Assembly (NCBI GenBank): GCA_947649615.1
Contig: CANSSG010000024.1
Location: 1-40,185, forward strand
Length of the DNA: 40,185 nucleotides
Reading direction: 5' to 3'
Origin: an uncultured Clostridia bacterium
GTDB taxonomy: Bacteria; Bacillota; Clostridia; Oscillospirales; Oscillospiraceae
The stretch's first letter is position 1. Each line of letters opens with the position of its first letter. The translations under genes and the position numbers were made by a program. Under the pieces are notes generated by a model. It was not told the origin of the DNA. It did no database searches and saw nothing but the letters and a program-made list of their open reading frames with translations. This document shows positions 1-7,735 of the stretch, piece by piece.

Positions 1-150
1 CATCGCGCCTGTTGCGCCGGCGGGGCCGGCGGGTCCCATCGCGCCTGTTGCGCCGACGGGGCCGGCGGGTCCCATCGCGCCTGTTGCGCCGGCGGGGCCG
101 GCGGGTCCCATCGCGCCTGTCGCGCCGGCGGGGCCGCGGGGGCCTATGGG
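1..150. repeat. 36-bp tandem repeats in collagen-like gene
   Basis: Three near-identical 36-bp units begin at 1, 37 and 73, with a fourth degenerate copy from 109. Read on the minus strand each unit encodes four Gly-X-Y triplets ([12 protein letters not shown] type). The units differ by single bases. The repeat continues past the left window edge, so copy number is unknown. Such in-frame repeats are prone to slippage and to assembly collapse. Confidence 0.9.
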
Positions 151-333
151 TCCCATCGGCCCTACCGCGCCGGCGGGGCCGGGGAGTCCCGGCATTCCTA
201 CCGGTCCCGCAGGCCCCGGCAGCCCCCGGGGGCCTCGTGGTCCCGGAGGGCCAGGGATGCAGCATACACTGCCGCAATCACTGGGACATCCTCCGCAGCC
301 GCAAGGATCATGCTCATAGCAGTTATATCTCAT
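1..333 (-). CDS. collagen-like repeat surface/exosporium protein (5' part)
   Basis: This reading frame runs off the left edge, so only the N-terminal 111 residues are visible. The start is ATG at 333, preceded on the minus strand by AGGGAGGAAATTCCCC, a strong ribosome-binding site. The first 26 residues are rich in Cys and Gly ([16 protein letters not shown]...), and then an uninterrupted Gly-X-Y collagen repeat begins ([18 protein letters not shown]), later dominated by GPAGATGAM. Bacterial collagen-like proteins of this kind (BclA and relatives) are typically filaments of the exosporium or cell surface. The Cys-rich N-terminus could crosslink or anchor the protein; that is inference. A CATACAAT box upstream resembles a mother-cell sigma-E/sigma-K -10 element. 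The opposite strand is also open but encodes only an Arg-rich shadow. Confidence 0.85.
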   Translation of the reverse strand, partial: MRYNCYEHDPCGCGGCPSDCGSVCCIPGPPGPRGPRGLPGPAGPVGMPGLPGPAGAVGPMGPIGPRGPAGATGAMGPAGPAGATGAMGPAGPVGATGAMGPAGPAGATGAM

Positions 334-433
334 TGGGGAATTTCCTCCCTGTATCACAGTGCGCAGCCCGTAAGCCGCGCGGAATCAGCCGCGGCCTGCC
401 CGCTCTATTCGCGGGAATCTCCGCGCCCATTCC

Positions 434-460
434 ATTGTATGCACAGAGACGTTCCCGTGT
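434..460 (-). promoter_or_regulatory. candidate sporulation (sigma-E/K-like) promoter
   Basis: On the minus strand CATACAAT (434-441) matches the -10 consensus of the sporulation mother-cell sigma factors, about 100 bp upstream of the collagen-like gene. No TTGACA-like -35 lies at 17 bp; an AC-containing stretch sits at about the distance seen for sigma-K. The assignment rests on one box and the gene's likely exosporium role. Confidence 0.35.
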
Positions 461-506
461 CCCTCCTATCCCCTCCCCCGCTAAAATGGAAGTTGTCCAT
501 ATCCTG

Positions 507-1259
507 CTAATGGGACAATATATTTGCTTCAATAAAGCGGGCTACACCATCCTCGTCATTGCTGCCTGCAATATAGTCCGCTTCGCTAATCACAGCCGCA
601 ATTGCATTAGAAACCGCTACGCCGGCGCCGCACATCTGAAGGGGCTCAATATCATCGTTATCATCACCAAAATAGACCGTTTCAGCTTTTGATATTTTTA
701 GGGCTTCCAGTATTGCGCAGATTCCCTTCCACTTTGTCGCATTTTTGCTCATAATCTGCACAAGATTTCCATTTGCAACGGTATAATATGTATCGTCAGG
801 CAGAATGCTTTCAACTTGACAATACAATGTATCGCTCTTGCCGCTTACCAAAATCTTGTATAACGTACCTTGAGTTGGTAAATCTGGGAAGCCATTATAG
901 CAAGTGGATTCCCATTCGGGAATTTCAACGTTAGAATATATTCCATCGCTTGTTTCAACAGAAATGAGCGTATCAGGCATTATAACAAGCTTCGATAAAA
1001 TGTGCTGTCCGCTCAGATGTGAAACGCCGTTTTCTAACACTGCATTGGGCAGGATAACCCTGGCTCCATTCAAAGTCGTAATTGCGTCGAAGCAAATTTG
1101 TTTCTGGTATTGCAGTATGCTTCTGTCGGGCCTCGCTGTGGCAGCCATTATGGCAATCCCTCTATCATGGCATTTCCGCATAATAGCAAGCGTGTATTCA
1201 GAGATCGTTTTGTCCGTGCGTAATAATGTTCTGTCCAAATCTGTGATGATGGCCTTCAT
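507..1259 (-). CDS. Cof-type HAD-superfamily phosphatase
   Basis: 250 residues. The N-terminal motif DLDRTLLRTD (residues 7-16) is HAD motif I with the nucleophile Asp, and GDDNDD near residue 200 is motif IV, which binds Mg2+ with its acidic residues. The cap between them fits the IIB (Cof) class, which dephosphorylates small metabolites such as sugar phosphates or flavin and pyridoxal phosphates; the substrate cannot be read from sequence. ATG at 1259 follows TGGAGGAGTTGTTG, a good ribosome-binding site. It lies downstream of the DUF6465 gene in the same direction but behind a terminator. Its base composition is visibly more AT-rich than that of its neighbours, which may indicate acquisition by transfer. 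Confidence 0.85.
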   Translation of the reverse strand: MKAIITDLDRTLLRTDKTISEYTLAIMRKCHDRGIAIMAATARPDRSILQYQKQICFDAITTLNGARVILPNAVLENGVSHLSGQHILSKLVIMPDTLISVETSDGIYSNVEIPEWESTCYNGFPDLPTQGTLYKILVSGKSDTLYCQVESILPDDTYYTVANGNLVQIMSKNATKWKGICAILEALKISKAETVYFGDDNDDIEPLQMCGAGVAVSNAIAAVISEADYIAGSNDEDGVARFIEANILSH

Positions 1260-1289
1260 TCAACAACTCCTCCACTCCGGTAAAAGAAT

Positions 1290-1334
1290 AAAAAAGAGGG
1301 GCGATGTCCACTCGGCTCGCCGCTCCTCTTTTTT
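1290..1334 (-). terminator. rho-independent terminator of the DUF6465 gene
   Basis: On the minus strand a stem AAAAAAGAGG / CCTCTTTTTT encloses a GC-rich inner hairpin (GGCGA / TCGCC) and ends in a T run. The 5' arm overlaps the stop codon of the gene at 1333-1650. It separates that gene from the HAD phosphatase. Confidence 0.85.
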
Positions 1335-1650
1335 AAAGGTCAACGCTTCCGTTCTCTGCGCCGTTGATGACGTAATACGCCTTGCCCTCTTCAGGCTTAA
1401 TGTAGATTTCCAGCGTCTTCACCCCGGCAGCCTTGTGTCCAGCCGCAACATAGGCGGCAAGAACGCGCTCCTTGCAGTCGGAAATGTTCCACTCGGAACC
1501 GCCGAACTGAAGATAAATGTCCTCCACCTTCTTCTGGGCAGGGGTCTTCTTGGCCGTCACTTTTGCGGCAACGGTTTCTTTGGCTTCCTTTACCGTCTCG
1601 ACAACGGCAGGGACGGGCTTGGTTTCCGGATTCTTTTTGGGTCGGGCCAT
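1333..1650 (-). CDS. DUF6465 family protein
   Basis: 105 residues. A Lys/Ala/Pro-rich, probably disordered N-terminus (about 1-40) precedes a compact C-terminal domain with the pattern VEDIYLQFGGSEWNI, then AAYVAAGHKAAGVKTLEIYIKP and AYYVINGAENGSVDL. This ending is typical of DUF6465, a small family common in Clostridia with no known function. ATG at 1650 follows TTGGAGTAAGAACC. A sigma-A promoter and a leader hairpin lie upstream, and a terminator overlaps the stop codon, so it is a monocistronic unit. Confidence 0.8.
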   Translation of the reverse strand: MARPKKNPETKPVPAVVETVKEAKETVAAKVTAKKTPAQKKVEDIYLQFGGSEWNISDCKERVLAAYVAAGHKAAGVKTLEIYIKPEEGKAYYVINGAENGSVDL

Positions 1651-1688
1651 GGTTCTTACTCCAATCTCTTTTATTCATGCTTTTGTAA

Positions 1689-1755
1689 AAGCGCCCGGGT
1701 TTTTTACCCCTTTCGGCGCTTATTTTATAGTACACCTCATTTTCCCCTATTTCAA
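1689..1755 (-). promoter_or_regulatory. promoter and leader hairpin of the DUF6465 gene
   Basis: On the minus strand TTGAAA (1750-1755) and TACTAT (1727-1732) are separated by 17 bp. The leader immediately forms a hairpin: AAGCGCC pairs with GGGCGCTT, with inner GGGGT / ACCC and a short T tract. This could be an attenuator or simply a stabilising 5' stem. Confidence 0.5.
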
Positions 1756-1852
1756 TATTTCCCATACACAAAGAACCGAAAAAAATACGCAAATTTATGG
1801 ATAAACTTACCAAAGTTTTGTCGAAAAAGGCGGATTTCCTCCCTGTCCCCGT

Positions 1853-1881
1853 TTGACAGCGGGGGTGATCCATGCTATCAT
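1853..1881 (+). promoter_or_regulatory. sigma-A promoter of the exporter-like gene
   Basis: TTGACA (1853-1858), 17-bp spacer, TATCAT (1876-1881). It lies 35 bp before the ATG at 1916. Confidence 0.8.
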
Positions 1882-1915
1882 CTCAATATCAAAGCCAGCG
1901 AGGGGAGGAACGCTT

Positions 1916-2818
1916 ATGAAACGCAGGAAAATCCGCGTGGGGCTGCGCACAGTGAAAACCGCCGCCGCCATCATCATCGCTATGGTCCTGGTGGAGCCAT
2001 ACGGCGCTACCAGTTCCCGCCTCATCCTGGCTATGCTGGGGGCTATGGCGGCGGTGCAGCCTACCTTCAAGGAATCCCTGGATGCCTGCGCCACCCAAAC
2101 GGTGGGCGTCATTTTCGGCGTGGCGGCGGGGGTCGCGCTGGTGGCTATGCCTACCGGGCCGCTGACATCGGTGCTGATTGGCATTATCTTCATCATCACC
2201 GTCTATAACCTGCTGCCGGACGCCTTCTCCCCCTCCCTGCCCTGCTTTATCCTCGTGATGGTCTGCACGGACGCGGAAATGGCCCCTATCGCCTATGGCT
2301 TGGGCCGTATCTGGGATACGGCTATCGGCCTGGGCGTGGGAATGGCCGTCAATATGCTGGTGTTCCCCTACAACAACCGCCGCCAGATTGATGAAACCGT
2401 GTCCGGCCTGGACAAAGACCTGCTGCGGTTTCTGGAGGATATGTTCGACGGCGACACCCACCTGCCGGACGCGGACGCTATGAACGGACGCATTGCCGCA
2501 TTGGAGAGCCAGCTCTCCGTTTTTGCCAACCAGAAATCCCTCCTCCATATCCGCCGGAACCGACAGGCGTTGACACGCTACCGCGCCTGTGAACGCATGG
2601 CGCGAAAGCTGGTCTCCCATCTGGAGGTCCTCTCCCAGCTCGACCGGCCCGGACGGCTGAGCCAGGAAAACCGCCGCCGTCTCGCTGCCTGCGGCGCGGT
2701 GGTGGCCGACGCCAGGGAATTGGATTCCGTGATGGAGAAGGATGTGGTGACCAACTTCCATGTCGCCCAAATACTTACCCTCCGGCGGGCGCTGATAGAA
2801 GCCGTAACGGAGGGCTAG
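1916..2818 (+). CDS. aromatic acid exporter (ArAE/FUSC-like) family membrane protein
   Basis: 300 residues from ATG 1916, chosen because AGGGGAGGAACGCTT precedes it and the promoter -10 box lies inside the upstream in-frame extension. The N-terminal 150 or so residues hold several hydrophobic segments (KTAAAIIIAMVLVEPYG, LILAMLGAMAAVQPTF, GVIFGVAAGVALVAM, LIGIIFIITVYNLL, IGLGVGMAVNMLVFP). The C-terminal half is charged and helical, as in proteins annotated as aromatic acid exporter family or FUSC-like. The family is related to pumps for aromatic carboxylates (AaeB) and to plant malate channels. The actual substrate is unknown. Glycerate kinase follows 98 bp downstream. Confidence 0.75.
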   Translation: MKRRKIRVGLRTVKTAAAIIIAMVLVEPYGATSSRLILAMLGAMAAVQPTFKESLDACATQTVGVIFGVAAGVALVAMPTGPLTSVLIGIIFIITVYNLLPDAFSPSLPCFILVMVCTDAEMAPIAYGLGRIWDTAIGLGVGMAVNMLVFPYNNRRQIDETVSGLDKDLLRFLEDMFDGDTHLPDADAMNGRIAALESQLSVFANQKSLLHIRRNRQALTRYRACERMARKLVSHLEVLSQLDRPGRLSQENRRRLAACGAVVADARELDSVMEKDVVTNFHVAQILTLRRALIEAVTEG

Positions 2819-2916
2819 CATGTCTCGGACCCGCCGGCGGCGCACTTTTTTAAACCGCCTTTACATTTCTGCCGCAGCATGGCTGAAGGGCAAATCATCC
2901 TATAGGAGGGCCTGCT

Positions 2917-4146
2917 ATGAACCGCCGGCTTCGCTGTCACGCTGAACAAATCATCTCCGCCAGCCTGGGCGCGGTACTGCCCGGGGAAGCCGTACGGCGG
3001 GCCTTGGCCGGGTTCCGCGCCGGGGGGAAAGTTATCCTTATCGCCGTGGGCAAGGCCGCTTGGGCTATGGCGAAGGCCGCTTCGGAGACGCTGGAACGCA
3101 TCGACGGCGGCCTTGTCATTACAAAATACGGGCATGTGGGCGGCGAAATTCCCGGGGTGGCCTGCCGGGAAGCCGGACACCCGGTCCCCGATGAAAACGG
3201 GTTCCGCGCCGCCGGGGAAGCCTTGGCGTTAGTCCAAGGGCTGTCGGAGCAGGACGCAGTGGTCTTTTTGCTCTCGGGCGGGGGAAGCGCTCTGTTTGAA
3301 CGGCCCCTCCTGCCCGCCGGGGAATTGCAGGACATTACAAAACAGCTTTTGGCCTGCGGCGCGGATATTACTGAAATCAACGCCATCCGAAAGCGTCTCT
3401 CCGGGGTGAAGGGCGGCAGGTTCGCCCTGGCCTGCGCACCGGCCAGGGTGTTCAGCGTCGTGCTCAGCGATGTGCTGGGCGACCCGCTGGACGTAATCGC
3501 AAGCGGGCCAGCCTGCGCAGACCCCTCTACCTGCGGGCAGGCGTTGGCGGCGGTGCGGAAGTATGGCTTGCATCTCTCGCCGGAGGCGATGAAGCTGCTG
3601 GAGACAGAGACGCCGAAAGCGCTCCACAATGCCACCGCGCAGATTACCGGTTCTGTGGGAGAACTCTGCGCCGCGGCTGCCAGGGCTTGCGGGGACTTGG
3701 GGTACCGGCCGGTGCTGCTCACTGACCGGCTGGACTGCGAGGCACGGGAAGCGGGCAGGTTTTTGGCGGGCATCGTCCGAACCCACGCGGGAAAGGGCAG
3801 GCGGCTGGCTTTTCTTGCAGGCGGGGAAACTGTGGTCAGGCTCACCGGAAACGGGCTGGGCGGACGCAACCAGGAGTTGGCGCTGGCTGCCGCGCCCGGT
3901 ATCGCGGGGATTGCCGGTGCGGCGGTATTCTCCGTGGGCAGCGACGGTACGGATGGGCCTACTGACGCGGCTGGCGGGTATGTGGACGGCGGTTCTTACG
4001 CCTCCCTGCTGGCGGCGGGATGGGATGTATATGAAACACTGCGGAATAATGACGCGTACCACGCCTTGCAGGCGGTGGACGGGCTGATTGTCACCGGGCC
4101 GACCGGAACCAATGTCAATGATGTGGCGGTGGCGCTGGTTGGTTAA
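2917..4146 (+). CDS. glycerate 2-kinase (DUF4147/MOFRL family)
   Basis: 409 residues. It phosphorylates D-glycerate to 2-phosphoglycerate with ATP, feeding glycerate from hydroxypyruvate or tartronate routes into glycolysis; some homologues are annotated as hydroxypyruvate reductase. Visible family motifs are LIAVGKAAWAMAKAA (about 41-55), LLSGGGSALFERP (about 117-129), KRLSGVKGGRFA (about 161-172), LSDVLGDPLDVIASGP (about 188-203) and the C-terminal MOFRL-type segments GGRNQELALAAA, GSDGTDGPTDAAGG and TGTNVNDVAVAL. Length is normal for the family. ATG 2917 follows ATAGGAGGGCCTGCT. It is followed by a terminator hairpin that also faces the convergent arginine operon. Confidence 0.88.
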   Translation: MNRRLRCHAEQIISASLGAVLPGEAVRRALAGFRAGGKVILIAVGKAAWAMAKAASETLERIDGGLVITKYGHVGGEIPGVACREAGHPVPDENGFRAAGEALALVQGLSEQDAVVFLLSGGGSALFERPLLPAGELQDITKQLLACGADITEINAIRKRLSGVKGGRFALACAPARVFSVVLSDVLGDPLDVIASGPACADPSTCGQALAAVRKYGLHLSPEAMKLLETETPKALHNATAQITGSVGELCAAAARACGDLGYRPVLLTDRLDCEAREAGRFLAGIVRTHAGKGRRLAFLAGGETVVRLTGNGLGGRNQELALAAAPGIAGIAGAAVFSVGSDGTDGPTDAAGGYVDGGSYASLLAAGWDVYETLRNNDAYHALQAVDGLIVTGPTGTNVNDVAVALVG

Positions 4147-4171
4147 AACAGTATCTTTTTTGACGCGCAGA

Positions 4172-4200
4172 AGCAGGGCTTTCCGTTGGAAAGCCCTGCT
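4172..4200. terminator. bidirectional terminator hairpin
   Basis: AGCAGGGCTTTC (4172-4183) and GAAAGCCCTGCT (4189-4200) form a perfect 12-bp stem between two convergent genes. T tracts are weak on both sides, so efficiency is uncertain. Confidence 0.65.
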
Positions 4201-4215
4201 TGCTGCTTGTTTCCC

Positions 4216-5316
4216 TTATTTCATAACGCCCAGCCCCCGGGCGACCAGGGTGATGAAGTCCTGCACATTTGCTACAATGGTGGTGGCGGAGAGACTGCCG
4301 CGGTCCAACAGCTTGTTCACCACAAACTCGTCCGCGTCTACCGCGTACAGGTACAGCGGGCGGATCTCCCCGTCCGGCATTACCCGGAAAGAGGGCGTCA
4401 TGTTCCCCGCCGCGATGGTGTGGAGCATGGTGGCCAGGCAAATGATGGTGGTACAGTTCTTCACCAATTCACGCATTTTCGTCTGGCCCTCATAGACGTC
4501 GCCTATCACCTCCGGCAGGGGGCCGTCATCCCGGATGGAGCCGGTGAGGACAATGGGGACATCCTTCTTTACACAGCTATAGATGATGCCGTTGTCAATC
4601 TTATAGTCTTCAATAAATGCCGGGATGGAGCCGCTGCGGCGGACTTTGTTGATTACGTCCAGATGGTTATAATGGCCGTTGGGCTGGGAACGCTGGGTAT
4701 AGATGTCCTGGCCCAGGGCCGTGTGGAGCAGTGCGCCCTCCAGGTCGTGGGTGGCCAGGGCGTTGCCCGCCATCAGGCCGTGGGCGTAGCCGTTTTCCAC
4801 TAGCGCCTGCATGGCCGCCCTGGCGTCCGCGTCAAAGGCGAAGGCCGGTCCCATGACCCATAGGATGTTCCCGTGATCCTTCTCGTGGCGCAGAAGCTCG
4901 AAAAGCTTGTCGTAGTCCCTGGCAAAGGCCGTCTCGCGGCTGCGGCCCTGGCGGAAGACAAATTGATCGTCCAGGTCGCTCTCCTCGTCGCGGAAGCCGG
5001 CGCAGTGCATGTAAATGCCGTCCTCGCCTTTCTCCGTGCGGCCAAGGATGACCTTGTCCCCTTTTTTCAGATTCCGGTTCTCTACTACGTCCAAATGGCC
5101 GTCATCCCGGAGGACTACGCTGGAATCCATGCGGCTCTCCTCCGCCAGCGTCCATTTGCCGTTGATTTTGAAATACTCCGGGTACATGGAAGTGCTGTGG
5201 TAGCCCTCCGGCGCTACGCCGTCCTTTTCCGCCGGCTCGTACCGGGCGTCGGGGGCGTTTACGAAACGTGCCTGGGTGAAGTCGGGGGCCTGGTACTTAG
5301 GCATTACAAATGACAT
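4216..5316 (-). CDS. archaeal-type ornithine cyclodeaminase (LOR/SDH-like, TIGR00300)
   Basis: 366 residues. The sequence (start MSFVMPKYQAPDFTQA, then GYHSTSMYPEYFKING, and a Rossmann-like C-terminal half with VMGPAFAFDADARAAM, GLMAGNALATHDLEGALL, IVLTGSIRDDGPLPEVIGD, ATMLHTIAAGNM) fits TIGR00300, named for similarity to lysine-oxoglutarate reductase/saccharopine dehydrogenase. Characterised archaeal and cyanobacterial relatives act as ornithine cyclodeaminase, making proline and ammonia from ornithine. It is unrelated to the mu-crystallin-type enzyme. It sits 18 bp after ornithine carbamoyltransferase and is last in a three-gene arginine operon, which supports an ornithine substrate. ATG 5316 follows a GAGGGAACC-type ribosome-binding site. 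No carbamate kinase or arginine/ornithine antiporter is adjacent. Confidence 0.75.
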   Translation of the reverse strand: MSFVMPKYQAPDFTQARFVNAPDARYEPAEKDGVAPEGYHSTSMYPEYFKINGKWTLAEESRMDSSVVLRDDGHLDVVENRNLKKGDKVILGRTEKGEDGIYMHCAGFRDEESDLDDQFVFRQGRSRETAFARDYDKLFELLRHEKDHGNILWVMGPAFAFDADARAAMQALVENGYAHGLMAGNALATHDLEGALLHTALGQDIYTQRSQPNGHYNHLDVINKVRRSGSIPAFIEDYKIDNGIIYSCVKKDVPIVLTGSIRDDGPLPEVIGDVYEGQTKMRELVKNCTTIICLATMLHTIAAGNMTPSFRVMPDGEIRPLYLYAVDADEFVVNKLLDRGSLSATTIVANVQDFITLVARGLGVMK

Positions 5317-5334
5317 GTCGGTTCCCTCCCTTTC

Positions 5335-6327
5335 TCAGCAAAGGGTGGCGTAAATGACCGCCTTGATGGTGTGCATCCGGTTTTCCGCCTCGTCAAATAC
5401 GACGGATTGGGGAGACTCAAACACTTCGTCAGTGACCTCCATCTCCGGAATGCCGAACTTCTCCGCAATCTGCGCCCCAATGGTGGTCTTGGTGTCGTGG
5501 AAGGAGGGCAGGCAGTGCATGAAAATGGCGTCCGGCGCGGCGTTTTGCATGGCGGCGGCATTGACCTGGTAGGGCTTGAGAAGCTTGATGCGGGTTTCCC
5601 ATACCTCGTCCGGCTCGCCCATGGAGACCCAGATGTCGGTGTAGATGACGTTGGCGTTTTTGGTTCCCTCGTTTACGTCCTCGGTGAGGGTGACGGTGCA
5701 GTGGTTCTCAGCGGCGATGGCCTTGGCCTGCTCCACCAGCTCGGGGGCTGGGAACAGCTCCTTGGGCGCACAGGCGGTGAAATGGACGCCCATCTTGGCG
5801 CAGGCAATCATCAGGGAGTTGCCCATGTTGTTGCGGGCATCGCCCATGTATGTAAAACGAAGGCCCTTCAAATAGCCGAACTTCTCCTCCATGGTCAGCA
5901 GGTCTGCCAACATCTGGGTGGGATGGAACTGATCCGTCAAGCCGTTCCAGACCGGTACGCCGGCGTATTTGGCCAGCTCCTCCACCAAATCCTGGCTGAA
6001 GCCGCGGTACTCAATGCCGTCGTACATGCGGCCCAACACCCGGGCGGTGTCCGCGATGGACTCCTTCTTGCCCATCTGTGAGCTGCCCGGGTCCAGATAG
6101 GTCACGCCCATGCCCAGGTCATGCCCCGCGACTTCGAAGGAGCAGCGGGTGCGGGTGGAGGTCTTTTCAAATAAAAGAACAATATTCTTGCCCTCCAAAT
6201 AGCGGTGGGGGACGCCGTTGCGCTTCATGTTCTTGAATTCCTTGGACAGGTCCAGAAGATAGCGGATCTCGGCGGGGGTGTAGTCCAGAAGCTTCAGGTA
6301 GTGTCTTCCACGGATGTTTACAGGCAT
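5335..6327 (-). CDS. arcB: ornithine carbamoyltransferase, catabolic context
   Basis: 330 residues, normal for the family. It interconverts citrulline plus phosphate with ornithine plus carbamoyl phosphate. The carbamoyl-phosphate motif STRTR is at 57-61, HPTQ at 135-138, the ornithine-loop SMG within DIWVSMGE (231-238), and the catalytic HCLP at 271-274. It lies between arginine deiminase (30 bp upstream) and the ornithine cyclodeaminase (18 bp downstream), so it probably runs in the citrulline-splitting direction. The fold and motifs do not by themselves separate it from biosynthetic ArgF. ATG 6327 follows AAAAAAGGAGAATTGTC. Confidence 0.92.
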   Translation of the reverse strand: MPVNIRGRHYLKLLDYTPAEIRYLLDLSKEFKNMKRNGVPHRYLEGKNIVLLFEKTSTRTRCSFEVAGHDLGMGVTYLDPGSSQMGKKESIADTARVLGRMYDGIEYRGFSQDLVEELAKYAGVPVWNGLTDQFHPTQMLADLLTMEEKFGYLKGLRFTYMGDARNNMGNSLMIACAKMGVHFTACAPKELFPAPELVEQAKAIAAENHCTVTLTEDVNEGTKNANVIYTDIWVSMGEPDEVWETRIKLLKPYQVNAAAMQNAAPDAIFMHCLPSFHDTKTTIGAQIAEKFGIPEMEVTDEVFESPQSVVFDEAENRMHTIKAVIYATLC

Positions 6328-6357
6328 GACAATTCTCCTTTTTTATGTATGATTCAT

Positions 6358-7578
6358 TTATAACGGCGCGCGGACCAGGGGCATACTCATGCACCGTGGC
6401 CCGCCTCGGCCGCGGGATAACTCCGAACTGGGCATCTCCAAAACCGTGATGCCGTGCTGGCGCAGGATGCCGTTGGTGATATAGTTGCGGTCGTATACCA
6501 CGACCTTCCCAGGGGCTACGCACAGGGTGTTGGAACCATCGTTCCACTGCTCCCGCTCCGACGCCACGCGGTCGCCGCCGCCGCAGCGGATCAGGTCTAC
6601 CTGCCCCACGCCCAGCACCCCGGCCAATACCTCCGGCAGAGGGCGGTCTACCTCCCTGGCCCGCAGCCCGCAGCCATCGGGGGTCAGCTCGTAAAGGCGC
6701 AGGGCGCCAAGAATCTCCGGGTGAATGGTAAATTTGTCCCGGTCGATCTGGGTCATGACCGTGTCCAGGTGCATGTAGGCCCGGATGCTGGGGATGTCCA
6801 GGGCCAGGATGCGGCGCACCTGGCACCCAGCGTCCGCAAACAGGCGGCTTGCCAGGCCCTCTATGCCCTCCGGCGTCGTCCGCTGGGAGACCCCTACCGC
6901 CAGGGTCTCGGCGGTGAGGTTCAATATGTCGCCGCCTTCGATGCTGAACGGCTCCTCACGGCGGTAGTAGAATGGAACCTGCCCCTTGTAGTCTGGGTGG
7001 TTTTCCAAAATGTATTTGCCGAAAATCGTCTCCCGGCACCGGGTGCGGGAGTACATCCGGTTCAGGCTCACGCCGCGCCCTATGCTGGCGAAGGGGTCCC
7101 GGGTGAAGTACAGGTTGGGGATGGGGTCCAGCAGGAAGCGTGACCTGCGCCGGACTAACTCAGACAGCGGGCTGGCCGCAGGCTGCTCAATCTCGTCCGC
7201 CGCCACCCCGGCCATTGCCTTTAATACCAACTCCCGTTCATCGGGGATGTCCAGGAACAACTCGACCAGCTTTTCCCGGTACAGTTGGGCGGGCGCGCCG
7301 CCCTCGGATACAAATTCCTCCACGAACCGCTGCTTTAACGCCTCGTCCGTCCGGAGGGTCTCGGCCATCAAGTCCTCCAAATAGACCACCTCTGCCCCAC
7401 AGCCCTCCAGGATGCCCGCGAAGGTATCGTGCTCCTGCTGGGCCGTGCGGAGGTAGGGGATGTCGTCAAACAGCAGACGCTCCAATTCCCCGGGGACTAA
7501 GTGCTCCAGCTCTTTGCCGGGGCGGTGGAGCATGACCTTTTTCAACGGGCCTATCTCGCTTTTTACCGCTATCGCCAT
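6358..7578 (-). CDS. arcA: arginine deiminase
   Basis: 406 residues, the usual ArcA length. It hydrolyses arginine to citrulline and ammonia in the cytoplasm. The motifs FTRDPFASIG, EGGDILNL, HLDTVMTQID and the catalytic Cys at about residue 396 in GGPRCMSMPL (the nucleophile that forms the amidino-enzyme) are all present. The start ATG 7578 follows GGAGGAAGGAGAGCGCGT. It heads a minus-strand operon with arcB and an ornithine cyclodeaminase. A sigma-A-like promoter lies about 40-70 bp upstream, with a weak ARG-box-like AT palindrome beside it. Confidence 0.95.
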   Translation of the reverse strand: MAIAVKSEIGPLKKVMLHRPGKELEHLVPGELERLLFDDIPYLRTAQQEHDTFAGILEGCGAEVVYLEDLMAETLRTDEALKQRFVEEFVSEGGAPAQLYREKLVELFLDIPDERELVLKAMAGVAADEIEQPAASPLSELVRRRSRFLLDPIPNLYFTRDPFASIGRGVSLNRMYSRTRCRETIFGKYILENHPDYKGQVPFYYRREEPFSIEGGDILNLTAETLAVGVSQRTTPEGIEGLASRLFADAGCQVRRILALDIPSIRAYMHLDTVMTQIDRDKFTIHPEILGALRLYELTPDGCGLRAREVDRPLPEVLAGVLGVGQVDLIRCGGGDRVASEREQWNDGSNTLCVAPGKVVVYDRNYITNGILRQHGITVLEMPSSELSRGRGGPRCMSMPLVRAPL

Positions 7579-7604
7579 ACGCGCTCTCCTTCCTCCTTGG
7601 TTTT

Positions 7605-7645
7605 ATACATATATGCAGTATAACACATCCCGCCCCGTAAGTCGA
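7605..7645 (-). promoter_or_regulatory. arcA promoter with possible ARG box
   Basis: On the minus strand TCGACT (7640-7645), 17-bp spacer, TATACT (7617-7622), with an extended TG. Directly downstream TGCATATATGTAT (7605-7617) is a near-palindrome loosely like the ArgR/AhrC box. The promoter is reasonable; the operator is a guess. Confidence 0.5.
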
Positions 7646-7692
7646 GAGGGTTTTGCGCGGAATAGAAAGATTTTTTGCGAGGGAAAGCAAAA

Positions 7693-7722
7693 TGGGAGGG
7701 CGCAGCTTTTGCTGCGCCCTCC
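7693..7722 (-). terminator. terminator of the XRE membrane regulator gene
   Basis: A perfect stem GGGAGGGCGCAGC / GCTGCGCCCTCCC with a TTTT loop, followed on the minus strand by ATTTTGC. It lies 14 bp beyond the stop codon at 7736. Confidence 0.85.
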
Positions 7723-7735
7723 CACAATCCGGTAT

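Noticed and set aside
12-692. Plus-strand 226-codon frame rich in Arg and Pro
   Set aside because: It is the complement of the collagen repeat and then of the HAD gene; no ribosome-binding site and no family-like sequence.
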